Shown here: piece by piece, positions 9,258 through 17,394 of the stretch
Position numbering within the stretch: position 1 is the first letter of the stretch
Layout: every line of letters starts with the position of its first letter
NCBI RefSeq assembly: GCF_000003815.2
Contig: NW_023365714.1
Span: 447,254-468,450 of the forward strand
Origin: Branchiostoma floridae
Lineage: Eukaryota > Chordata > Leptocardii > Amphioxiformes > Branchiostomatidae
DNA length: 21,197 nt
Direction: 5' to 3'
Position numbers and translations under genes: made by a program
The notes under the pieces: model-generated
Database searches by the model: none
The model's input: the letters and a program-made list of their open reading frames with translations, nothing else
Told to the model about the DNA's origin: nothing

Positions 9258-10242
9258 AAGGACTCTGCCCAATTTTGCTGCAAGGTCACCGCTCTTGATG
9301 CATGGTGAACTGCTGTACATTCACACTGCAGAATACTGGAAACTGAACAGGACTACTTTTCAAGACGGAGAAACGAGGACATACTTATACATCCGGGCGC
9401 TCCAGCTATCCCTAAGCAAAGACGCTGGGCGATATAAGCTTTCTGGCACGTTTGACCAATTGCTGACGTCACTAGTCCGTAATACCATGTGTCAGTAGTT
9501 CACGTGTCTGTAATTCTCGCGAGCTTATGTTTGATCCGTTTATACCTTAGTGTTAGAAGAAAGTTCAGCATTGAACAATGATTTCTGACCGAGTAAACAC
9601 AATAGCATGGCGAATTAGCTGAGAATGGGAGTCGTTCGACCATAAGTTCATCTGAGCAAAACCAGCAACTAACATGCGAGCTGATGGTTCCATGGGTTTT
9701 TATCTGCTAACATTATTTCTTTCCTTCAGTTCGTCAGGATAATAGATGCGTCGCCATCTTGATTTTTTCCTTCAACAATTATGTGCCACAACGATTTTAG
9801 GTGGCTTGCAGCCTAGTCCCGCACCAATTTCCAGATAGAAATCTTGATATGAGCTTTACAAAGACTTCTGTCACACCCGTCAAATGCCCTTAAGGAAAGC
9901 TGAACATCTTGTAACGAGGTAATGACGTCTCAGCGGTGTAGCAAACTTAAGGGGTTACTTGCAGACTGTGACGAATCTGGCCGCAAACAGACGCTTCTTT
10001 TCACCTTCCGCAAAGTGCACCAATGAGCTCCTGGGCCCGTTTTCCGTTCGTCTGGAGAAGTTTATCGCTGTGACGACATGTAAGAATAGCCACGGTCTGG
10101 TGATGTATTTTACAAACAGGTGAAAACAGTTGACGTAGAGACAAAAATTCTCATAGATGGGGGAAGAGTTTCTTTAGTTTTTAAATTACAAGACAATCTT
10201 AAGTTTGGAGTATTGCACCGAAATCAGACAAAGCCAATTCGG
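9258..10242. other. Palindrome spacer between A and B upstream regions
   Basis: Single-copy between the arms, repeated in tandem at 16691-17394. It holds a diverged extra copy of the arm-end element (about 9868-9960, CACCC.....CCCTTAAGG) and a stretch at about 9775-9835 that resembles the 3' end of the lectin gene. The 67-codon frame at 9295-9498 has no recognisable motif and I do not call it a gene. Confidence 0.6.
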
Positions 10243-10359
10243 TTCATTACCTTCAAGACAACTTAATCCCCTCGTTGCGTGATAACAACTTACCTTAAGG
10301 GTGTTTCATGGGTGTGACAGAGGTCTAATGTCGTCGGCCCTAGGTGCGCCTTTGACCGT

Positions 10360-10364
10360 CCAAT
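10360..10364 (+). promoter_or_regulatory. CCAAT box, putative distal promoter of copy B
   Basis: CCAAT in GACCGTCCAATCAGCTCC, in mirror position to the box of copy A and identical in context to 17511 of copy C. It stands about 80 bp before the candidate noncoding exon of B. Confidence 0.4.
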
Positions 10365-10439
10365 CAGCTCCAGCTTTACCCACATAATTGAGACACCCAA
10401 AGATACCGAAGAAGTCCAGCCCGGGCCGGGGCCCCGCAC

Positions 10440-10561
10440 TTTCTGGTCGGAGGGCGCTGCGGCAGGTTCACACCGGAGTCACTTCAGGGTTCCTCCCGAT
10501 AAACCCGCTTCACAGTCACGGTGCGACATCTCGCTACCCACTCTAACCAGGACAAACACAG
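10440..10561 (+). other. Candidate noncoding first exon of copy B
   Basis: A GC-rich block ending in ACACAG|GTAAAA, conserved in A and C. Splicing to the acceptor TTTCAG just before the ATG (11589) would remove an intron of about 1.03 kb that contains the GC-box cluster. Transcript evidence is not available. Confidence 0.35.
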
Positions 10562-10932
10562 GTAAAACACGTTCTGCGTGATTCTCGTGGTAAAATGACG
10601 CTTTGCTGTACAGTTGTAGTTTGTTTTGCGGCAATTTATTTTTACATTAGTCCAAATTTACCGACGAGAGCCACCGATCGTCATATTGTACCCTGCTGGC
10701 CTACTTAGCCACAAAAGTCTTTTTCGCCTTTCAGGTCTAATTTTAAGATTGTCTGTTAAATGTGTAAATGACCAAAATAATGAGGGTAAATAATAAGATT
10801 TAGTCACTAAATGTTTTGTTTAATTGCTACGTGGACGCCTTCTTTCTTGACTTTCGCTTATCCGTTGGATTCGAAAACCTGAACAAAATTCCAGGCGGCT
10901 AGATGGGATCATGTTGCAAAGGTAACAAGGTG

Positions 10933-11000
10933 CCAATCAAATTAGAAATTTGTCCAATAAGAACAGCGAGATTAGTACACGTGACCACATGGGGGCGGGG
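10933..11000 (+). promoter_or_regulatory. Conserved regulatory cluster upstream of copy B
   Basis: Two CCAAT boxes (10933-10937, 10954-10958), an E-box CACGTG (10978-10983) and a GC-box GGGGGCGGGG (10991-11000), kept in A and C with nearly the same spacing. TTTAAAATAT stands about 100 bp further on. It could be a proximal promoter or an enhancer in the 5' intron. Confidence 0.45.
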
Positions 11001-11100
11001 CTTCGGCACGCTCGGTGGCCCGACCGGTTTCTGAGGTGTGACAAAAGAACAGCTCATGGCCTCCAGCAGAAATGGTGGCCGCTGGACCAAAGGTCGCGCG

Positions 11101-11300
11101 TCTTTAAAATATCACCAGAAAAACAAGCTGTTCTGTAACTTAAGACGTTTGTTTACCCATCGTCGTTAAGATATAGTGAGAAAAACCAACTGTTCTACAA
11201 GTACTGAATTTACCCACCGGAGTCTTTATTACATAGTGAGAAAAATAAACTATAATCCAACTCAAGAAATTTACCCACAGGACTTGAACGTATTAAAAGA
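11101..11300. repeat. Upstream tandem repeat of copy B (about 60-66-bp units, 3 copies)
   Basis: Units built of GTGAGAAAAA..AACTGTTCT, an ACTCAAGAA-type block and TTTACCCACCGGAGTC. Counterpart of 8188-8395 and 18263-18456. Confidence 0.75.
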
Positions 11301-11596
11301 TGACAACTTAATGAGCGATTAAGTGTGCAAACTAGCCCTCCATCAATATGTACAACATACCGTAGCCCGGAGACAGAATTTCAAAGACGAAGAGGTTCTG
11401 CTTGCCTTTTCCGCGAAAGCTTTGCCATTAATCGCAGTAGCTTTAATTCTTAATAAACTTTGTCTAAATACCTTCGCTCGTCTGTTCCTGTTGCCCGGTC
11501 GTTTTCCGTGCATTTATGTGGTGGATATTTTGATAACTATTTTGAACCCTTGTGCTTGGGCGTTATTGTTACCACAGGACTGTTTCAGACCGGACC

Positions 11597-12200
11597 ATGA
11601 GAGTCTCCGTGCTCATGACGATGGGGCTGGTGGCCCTGCTCGGGACCGGTCGGTTCTTCGCAGCTGGAGACAACAGCGACGGGTCCAGCACATTGGAGGA
11701 GGAACTGGAGCATCTGTTGGAGGAACTGGACGGGTCCAGCACCTTGGAGGAGAAACTGGACGGGTCCAGCGCCTTGGAGGAGGAACTGGACGGGTCCAGC
11801 ACCTTGGAGGAGGAACTGGACGGGCCCAGCGCCTTGGAGGAGGAACTGGACGAGCCCAGCGCCTTGGAGGAGGAACTGGACGGGCCCAGCGCCTTGGAGG
11901 AGGAACTGGACGGGCCCAGCGCCTTGGAGGAGGAACTGGACGAGCCCAGCGCCTTGGAGGAGGAACTGGACGGGTCCAGCGCCTTGGAGGGGGAACTCGA
12001 CGGGCCCAGCGCCTTGGAGGAGGAACTGGACGAGTCCAGCACCTTGGAGGAGGAACTGGACGGGTCCAGCGCCTTGGAGGAGGAACTGGACGGGTCCAGC
12101 GCCTTGGAGGAGGAACTGGGCGGCTCCAGCGTCTTGGAGGAGGAACTGTAGCATCTGTTGGAGGAACTGGCTGTCGTCCAGAGGGAGGTGGAGTCGAGAG
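11597..12200 (+). CDS. Copy B exon 1: signal peptide and expanded 10-residue repeats, TAG at 12149
   Basis: The ATG at 11597 opens MRVSVLMTMGLVALLGTG, the same signal peptide as in A and C. After one unit and an EHLLEEL spacer there are 14 full decapeptide units (DGSSTLEEKL to GGSSVLEEEL), against 6 in A and 5 in C. The 30-bp unit is almost identical at DNA level from copy to copy, which indicates recent expansion or homogenisation. TAG at 12149-12151 interrupts the frame just before HLLEELAVVQREVESR. The donor GTGAGT follows GAGAG at 12200. The exon is 604 nt and ends in phase 1. Confidence 0.8.
11681..12150. repeat. 30-bp coding minisatellite in copy B exon 1
   Basis: About 15 near-identical 30-bp units (AGCGCCTTGGAGGAGGAACT core) encoding the decapeptide repeat. 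Differences are mostly GGG/GAG and CCC/TCC at the Gly-Pro/Ser positions. The same array has fewer units in A (7590-7830) and C (18830-19020). The unit is a multiple of three, so gain or loss keeps the frame. Confidence 0.95.
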
Positions 12201-12330
12201 GTGAGTTACAAATGCATGAGACAAGTCTTGCTTGATCAATATTTGTATTTTTACTTTTTCTTAGTTCTCACAAGTTTCGTGATCTTTGGTTTAGGTATGA
12301 TGAATAGTATGAAGAAGAAAAACGTCCCGC

Positions 12331-12345
12331 TTGAATGGAAGTTTC
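12331..12345. other. Deletion scar of exon 2 in copy B intron
   Basis: Copy B passes directly from a sequence matching copy C near 19230 (AAAACGTCC.GCTTGAAT) to one matching copy C near 20475 (TTCTTCATCTTAAGAAGTT). The missing DNA, about 1.2 kb in C, contains exon 2 and the whole 73-bp minisatellite. The exact breakpoint is uncertain by several bases. Confidence 0.7.
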
Positions 12346-12487
12346 TTCTTCATCTTAAGAAGTTCTTGCCTGCTTCAAACGTCAATGATACCATTGACCA
12401 TCCAGTCTCCTCTACTCGTACGGTTAGAGAATATTTTGCAATTCTTCGGAGGTAAATAAATTGACATATGATATCAATATTTTTCAG

Positions 12488-12541
12488 ACGATGACAACAA
12501 AAATGGGGAGGATGAAGATGATGAGTCCCTACTACTGCCCG
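12488..12541 (+). CDS. Copy B exon 3: short acidic linker (18 codons)
   Basis: The acceptor ATTTTTCAG ends at 12487 and the donor GTAGTA follows CCCG. It is 54 nt, phase 1-1, and encodes DDDNKNGEDEDDESLLLP. It would join directly to exon 1, since no exon 2 can be found in the 287-bp intron between them. Confidence 0.78.
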
Positions 12542-12879
12542 GTAGTATTCTTGCCTTTTCAACATTTGTTTTTACGCTTGCTTAGTTTTCGCTAGTTAAG
12601 TGATCTTGTTTAAGGGGTGAAGAATAATGCTTTAGTGCCTTCTTCATGGGTTAGATGTGGTAACTGGATATTTGGAATGCAACGTAATACAATAAGACAG
12701 GTACATGTGAACCTACGCCTTTTCTGTGTAATTTGATGCCCTCTTCTCACATCTACAAATAAAATAGAAAATCTGCACCTTTACACCCACGGGATATCGG
12801 ACCGCCAGCCATTGTTATTTTGTTATTGTTATTGGGTGGGTCGACTGCTCTCTCTTGGGAGCTAGGGTCGGGAGTAAGC

Positions 12880-13075
12880 TGCCATTCGGCGCCACTCAGG
12901 TGACCTCAATACGACTGTAATTGCCCCCAGGTGTGGCCAAAGGACTGTATGGTTTGAACCACTCACACCGCACCATCACAAGTGTAGTGGGTTCTTTAAC
13001 GTGCCCGGGGTATGGACAGGGGACCTCCATTTAACGTCCTATCCGAGGGACGGCCCTAGCCGTACTCATTTTCAC
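12880..13075 (-). mobile_element. SINE body fragment in copy B intron before exon 4
   Basis: On the minus strand GGCTAGGGCCGTCCCTCGGA, GTTAAAGAACCCACTACAC and GGTGCGGTGTGAG match the SINE at 3920-4060. The same insertion is in copy A (5044 into the gap). No tRNA head is seen. Confidence 0.75.
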
Positions 13076-13128
13076 CTGAGTAGCCACATGCTGAAGATGA
13101 TTGATGCTGTTCTTGTCTCCAGCCTCAG

Positions 13129-13303
13129 CTCTGCACGTGCGAGGAGAAAACCCCTGGGGCTACCCGGACCACTGGTACAGGAATGTCCACGCTTCCCGGG
13201 CCTACGGGGGCAGCGGCGGGTCCCCGTTCAGCGACCGGAGTTACGAGCAGGCGCGGATCGTCACGATCAGCGTGTGGAGCGGGAATCCGGATTATATTCA
13301 TGC
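13129..13303 (+). CDS. Copy B exon 4: N-terminal part of jacalin-like lectin domain
   Basis: The acceptor CAGCCTCAG ends at 13128 and the donor GTAAGT follows ATGC. It is 175 nt, phase 1 to 2. It encodes ALHVRGENPWGYPDHWYRN, the loop YGGSGGSPFSD and the strand TISVWSGNPDYIHA, very close to copy A. No frame damage is seen. Confidence 0.86.
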
Positions 13304-13515
13304 GTAAGTTGAACACTCATTCTCAATGAACATTTTAACATTTTCCTGGGACGTATCAGAAACATTCAATGCAAAACGGTCCTTATTTGGATAAATCAGA
13401 TCAACCGATTATCTTCTCTTAACAAGTTGTTGATGGTATGAAAGGTTAATCTTAGCAAGGAAGGCTATTGGTCTGTAACATCGCAGCGAATTTCGCCGTT
13501 GATAACCTAATTGTA

Positions 13516-13567
13516 ACATCATCATAATGATGATAATTATGACATCATCATAATGATGATAATTATA
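13516..13567. repeat. Two tandem 26-bp units with internal hairpin
   Basis: ACATCATCATAATGATGATA plus six bases, twice in a row. Each unit contains the palindrome ATCATCAT/ATGATGAT. It lies about 20 bp before the acceptor of copy B exon 5, and could overlap the branch-point region. Copy A lacks it. Confidence 0.85.
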
Positions 13568-13588
13568 ACATTTTCGCTCATTCCGCAG

Positions 13589-13904
13589 TATCCAGGTGAC
13601 GTATGGACGCCGCACTGCCGCAAAGCATGGTGGGAACGGTGGGACCAGGCATGACTTCGAAGTACGCGTCAATCAAGGTGAAAAGATAACTGAAGTGAGA
13701 CTCCGGGTCGGCTGGCACGTGGATCGCATCGGGTTTAAAACCAACCACGGGCGTGATTTGGGGGCGGTAGGGGGCATGGGTGGGAAATATCACGTCGTCC
13801 GACCGCCCTTCATAGAAGGGTGGACCCTTGGTTGTTATCTGGTGAGCATCGAGGGCAGGGCAGGTGCGTACGTGGATCAGCTGACGTTTTACTGGAAATG
13901 TTAG
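13589..13904 (+). CDS. Copy B exon 5: C-terminal part of jacalin-like lectin domain, stop codon
   Basis: The acceptor CATTCCGCAG ends at 13588 and the exon runs to TAG at 13902-13904. It encodes IQVTYGRRTAAKHGGNGG, EVRVNQGEKITEVRLRVGW, VDRIGFKTNHGRDLGAVGG and GRAGAYVDQLTFYWKC, retaining HGG, GRD and GxxxD. The open, motif-complete lectin exons downstream of the exon 1 stop argue that the stop is recent or that these exons are reached some other way. Confidence 0.86.
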
Positions 13905-14055
13905 GCACGACGGAACTTCGGTGCAGGACTGCAGACCACCTTACATCTCAGCGACGAATAATTATAATTGTTAAAATGAAATGTCAAGCAAAGTCAATCT
14001 AAAATGCAACATCAAGACGAGGGTAAATGCACTGTCCTGGTAAGAGAAGAAATCA

Positions 14056-14061
14056 ATTAAA
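14056..14061 (+). promoter_or_regulatory. Candidate poly(A) signal of copy B (ATTAAA)
   Basis: ATTAAA about 150 bp after the stop codon, with the same flanks as the copy A site. Confidence 0.3.
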
Positions 14062-14306
14062 AGCAGTCCAGCACCGATACTCCGTTCTGGTCTGTACGCC
14101 TGACTTCCTGGTGTGACGTCATAGCGCACATACTCCTGTACAAAACTTCTCCGCTCGCTTTGGGCGCAGGTAGGGCCACGTGCTTTCCTTGTCGCCCAAA
14201 ACAAATGGAGAAAGTAGAACGTCAACTGCAACGCAGTGCTATTAACTTGTGAACTCGTCATGAAAATCGGACGGAAGGTGTTACCAGTAGACTGAGGTTC
14301 AGTTGC

Positions 14307-15375
14307 TTATATCATCACTGTAACTGGACACTAGTGATACAGAGGACATATATCAGCANNNNNNNNNNNNNNNNNNNNNNNNNNNNNNNNNNNNNNNNNN
14401 NNNNNNNNNNNNNNNNNNNNNNNNNNNNNNNNNNNNNNNNNNNNNNNNNNNNNNNNNNNNNNNNNNNNNNNNNNNNNNNNNNNNNNNNNNNNNNNNNNNN
14501 NNNNNNNNNNNNNNNNNNNNNNNNNNNNNNNNNNNNNNNNNNNNNNNNNNNNNNNNNNNNNNNNNNNNNNNNNNNNNNNNNNNNNNNNNNNNNNNNNNNN
14601 NNNNNNNNNNNNNNNNNNNNNNNNNNNNNNNNNNNNNNNNNNNNNNNNNNNNNNNNNNNNNCTAGTGATACAGAGGACATATATCAGCACTGTAACTAGA
14701 CACTAGTGATACAGAGGACATATATCAGCACTGAAACTAGACACTAGTGATACGGAGGACATATATCAGCACTGTAACTAGACACTAGTGATACAGGGGA
14801 CATATATCAGCACTGTAACTAGACACTAGTGATACGGAGGACATATATCAGCACTGTAACAAGACACTAGTGATACAGAGGACATATATCAGCACTGTTA
14901 CTAGACACTAGTGATACAGAGGACATATATCAGCACTGAAACTAGACACTAGTGATACGGAGGACATATATCAGCACTGTAACTAGACACTAGTGATACA
15001 GGGGACATATATCAGCACTGTAACTAGACACTAGTGATACGGAGGACATATATCAGCACTGTAACAAGACACTAGTGATACAGAGGACATATATCAGCAC
15101 TGTAACTAGACACTAGTGATACAGAGGACATATATCATCACTGTAACTAGACACTAGTGATACGGAGGACATATATCAGCACTGTAACAAGACACTAGTG
15201 ATACAGAGGACATATATCATCACTGTAACTAGACACTAGTGATACGGAGGACATATATCAGCACTGTAACAAGACACTAGTGATACAGAGGACATATATC
15301 AGCCCTGTAACTAGACACTAGTGATACAGAGGACATATATCAGCACTGTAACTGGACACTAGTGATACAGAGGAG
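14307..15375. repeat. 41-bp minisatellite, about 26 units, downstream of copy B
   Basis: The unit CACTAGTGATACAGAGGACA + TATATCAGCACTGTAACTAGA repeats every 41 bp with few variants (CAGAGG/CGGAGG/CAGGGG; CAGCAC/CATCAC; AACTAG/AACAAG). The variants alternate in blocks, suggesting higher-order duplication. The gap at 14359-14661 lies inside, so the unit count is approximate. Copy A has about 3 units. Confidence 0.93.
14359..14661. other. Assembly gap (303 N) inside the 41-bp array
   Basis: A run of N flanked on both sides by minisatellite units, consistent with an unresolved part of the array (about seven units if sized correctly). Confidence 0.95.
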
Positions 15376-15805
15376 TATGTTGCCACAGAAACGTTTGTTC
15401 TTATTTTCTAAGACTGAAGACATTAACACAGTGACTCCATGATGGCGCCAGCCTGATACTCTGTCACAGTGTTGTGTTATGGAAACTTGTTGCCAGGGTT
15501 TTGGGCATCTGAATTGTTTACATCATTTACAACCAATTCTTATATCTAACTGGGTTGGTTGGTTGGTAGGTTGATTGGCTTCAATTTCAAGAATCTGTGA
15601 CCAACGTCTCATTGGCTGCAATAACAATGATTGACCAATCCAAGCAATGATTTAGATGCCCTTAATCTAGCTGTGTCCTTTTCCTTATTACTTTATCTAA
15701 TGTATATGTATACCTTATGTACGCATTCTAGCAGCTAAAACATGATATCAACATGTGGCAAGCGGTCAGCTCAAGAAGAGTTAATTTCTATAACTGAATA
15801 AACAA
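15376..15805. other. Downstream flank of copy B, inverted copy of 1740-2137
   Basis: Matches the copy A downstream flank in reverse (for example ATGGCGCCAGCCTGATACTC, TTGCCAGGGTTTTGGGCATC). It contains no recognisable gene. Confidence 0.7.
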
Positions 15806-15824
15806 ATCTGAAATCTATTCATTT

Positions 15825-16165
15825 TCTTTCTTTATTCAATAACAAATAACAACGACAATGTGGCACTGCACTCAAGTTTGACAACTTATTTTAACAGCGC
15901 CACATAACAAAATACAAATGTATTAATGAACTTAGGACATGTTATCAAGGTTTACACGATGACCAACTAAATCTACAAGATTGCCGAAAAATTCCGATCT
16001 CTGATGAATATATAATGCACAATGAAGCATTAAGTGTAATACAGATTCGCAACGACACCCGCATCTACAGGAGCCACTGAGAGACAATCCTCGGATGAAC
16101 AGACTTTGATTGAGAGCGCAGCTGTAACGAGGGCCAGGATCATAGTGTGGGAGACGGATGGAACG
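15825..16165 (-). mobile_element. 5'-truncated LINE 3' end (non-LTR retrotransposon), minus strand
   Basis: On the minus strand an open frame reads ALNQSLFIRGLSLSGSCRCG, then CRCESVLHLMLHCALYIHQR and a stop at about 15940. The C.CG...ES..H....C..Y pattern is the Cys/His motif found after the reverse transcriptase domain of many LINEs. The 3' part has CTTGAGTGCAGTGCCACATT and ends in GAATAAAGAAAG. Copy A lacks it at the matching place (about 1680-1740). It is a dead-on-arrival copy without endonuclease or reverse transcriptase. Confidence 0.72.
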
Positions 16166-16437
16166 TACTAATTTAATTAGGTATTACAAGGCTCGCATAC
16201 AAATGTCAATGATATGTGAATCATGTTTGGATAGTTCTTATGGTAATATAATGCCATATATAGGCACAGGAACAGCTGAAACGTTTTCTTCCTATAGCTT
16301 TATATCCGAGAATCTTAGCAACTAACAGGAGACTGACTTGTAGCAACTGTACAACACCAGTTTGTAGTACTTCTAACTGACAACATTAAGTTATACAGAA
16401 ATAAGCATCAGCGTATTTAATACAGAAGAGGAGTGTC
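16166..16437. other. Right end of the copy B unit, no gene seen
   Basis: The start (16180-16235) matches 1608-1655 inverted; the rest corresponds to the gap region of copy A. No coding frame or known element is recognised. Confidence 0.5.
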
Positions 16438-16700
16438 GGCGACTCCGGTGTGAACCTGCCCCAGCGCCCTCTGATCAGAAAGTGCGGGGCTCCGGCCGGG
16501 CTGGACTTCTTCGGTATTTTTTCTGAGGGGGGGGGGGGCAATTATCTGGGTAAAGCCGGAGCTGATTGGACGGTCAAAGGCGCACCTACTGCCGACGACA
16601 GTATACCTTTGTCACACCCAGCAAACACCCTTAAGGTACGTTGTTATCACGCAACAAGGGGACTGAGTTGTCGGGTAATGAACCGAAAGGACTCTGCCCA
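16438..16700 (-). promoter_or_regulatory. Orphan upstream arm (truncated copy of the copy A promoter side)
   Basis: Direct copy of 9017-9260, with CCAAT on the minus strand at 16569-16565. It starts abruptly inside the candidate noncoding exon, so the donor GTAAAA and the gene are missing. If active it would transcribe leftward, towards and antisense to copy B. Confidence 0.5.
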
Positions 16701-17394
16701 ATTTTGCTGCAAGGTCACCGCTCTTAATGCATGGTGAACTGCTGTACATTCACACTGCAGAATACTGGAAACTGAACAGGACTTCTTTTCAAGACAGAGA
16801 ATGTTCTTTTTTAATATGTATTGTTTATGTGTTTGTCAGCAGGGCTAGCCCTTTGTAATAGCCATAGGCTAGTTGGGCAGCCCTGGCTGTGTGTTCGTTG
16901 CAGCCAAACCAATAAATAAATAAATAAATAAAGACGGAGAAACGAGGACATACTTATACATCCGGGCGCTCCAGCTATCCCTAAGCAAAGACGCTGGGCG
17001 ATATGAGCTTTCTGGCACGTTTGACCAATTGATGACGTCACTAGTCCGTAATACCATGTGTCAGTAGTTCACGTGTCTGTAATTCTCGCGAGCTTATGTT
17101 TGATCCGTTTATACCTTAGTGTTGAAAAAAGTTCAGCATTGTATAATGATTTCTAACCGAGTAAACACAATAGCATGGCGAATTAGCTGAGAATGGGAGT
17201 CGTTCGACCATAAGTTCATTTGAGCAAAACCAGCAACTAACATGCGAGCTGATGGTTCCATGGGTTTTTATCTGCTAACATTATTTCTTTCCTTTAGTTC
17301 GTCAGGATAATAGATGTGTCGCCATTTTTTTTAGGTTTACAAGACAATTTTAAGTTGGAGTATTGGGCCAAAATCTGACAAAGCCGATTTGGTT
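16691..17394. other. Spacer between orphan arm and copy C upstream region
   Basis: Direct copy of the A/B spacer (9258-9767 and 10176-10242) with the retroelement insertion at 16801-16930. About 410 bp corresponding to 9768-10175 are missing at about 17330. No gene is seen. Confidence 0.7.
16801..16930 (+). mobile_element. Short retrotransposon insertion (LINE or SINE 3' tail) with target-site duplication
   Basis: Flanked by AAGACAGAGA (16791-16800) and AAGACGGAGA (16931-16940); the empty site is seen at about 9361-9370. The 3' part (GGCTAGCCC, CTAGTTGGGCAGCCCTGGC, then AATAAATAAATAAA) is the same tail as the SINE at 3785-4318, but the 5' part is different and has no tRNA head. It inserted after the tandem duplication. 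Confidence 0.8.

Larger units (their letters stand above)
7887..11596. repeat. Imperfect palindrome between divergent copies A and B
   Basis: The upstream regions of A and B are inverted copies; positions of matching bases add up to about 19,490-19,500 over long stretches (for example GC-boxes at 8493-8502 and 10991-11000, donors at 8934 and 10562, CCAAT boxes at 9132 and 10360). The arms end near 9257 and 10243 and leave an unpaired spacer of about 985 bp. The symmetry continues outward through the genes. There is no convincing coding gene inside. Confidence 0.85.
11597..13904 (+). pseudogene. Lectin copy B: longest repeat array, in-frame stop in exon 1, exon 2 missing
   Basis: Exons 11597-12200, 12488-12541, 13129-13303 and 13589-13904 give 1149 nt in one continuous frame except for a TAG at 12149-12151 (codon 185). 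At this place copy A has GAC and copy C GAC, and the first spacer of B itself has GAG, so a single G-to-T change from GAG explains it. Translation would stop before the lectin domain and give a 184-residue secreted acidic repeat protein. The region corresponding to exon 2 is deleted; because exon 2 is phase 1-1 the frame would still hold. The lectin exons are fully open and keep the glycine loops and GxxxD (G370, D374 if read through). It may be a young pseudogene, a null allele, a gene with an altered product, or a base error in the assembly; I cannot tell which. Confidence 0.72.

Noticed and set aside
9295-9498. 67-codon frame in the palindrome spacer
   Set aside because: The copy at 16730-17060 is interrupted by a retroelement insertion and no motif is seen.
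11323-12204. 293-codon plus-strand open frame rich in RLGGGTGRAQ-type repeats, with similar frames at 18666-19079 and on the minus strand
   Set aside because: It is another frame of the 30-bp coding minisatellite. A 30-bp unit without stops stays open in several frames. The frame with signal peptide, shared start context and correct splice phase is the one kept as exon 1.
14307-15375. CRISPR-like array of regular repeats
   Set aside because: The whole 41-bp unit repeats head to tail without unique spacers, and the surrounding DNA is eukaryotic.
16450-16737. 95-codon frame in the orphan arm
   Set aside because: The matching sequence near 9030-9300 does not keep it open, and the region looks like promoter sequence.
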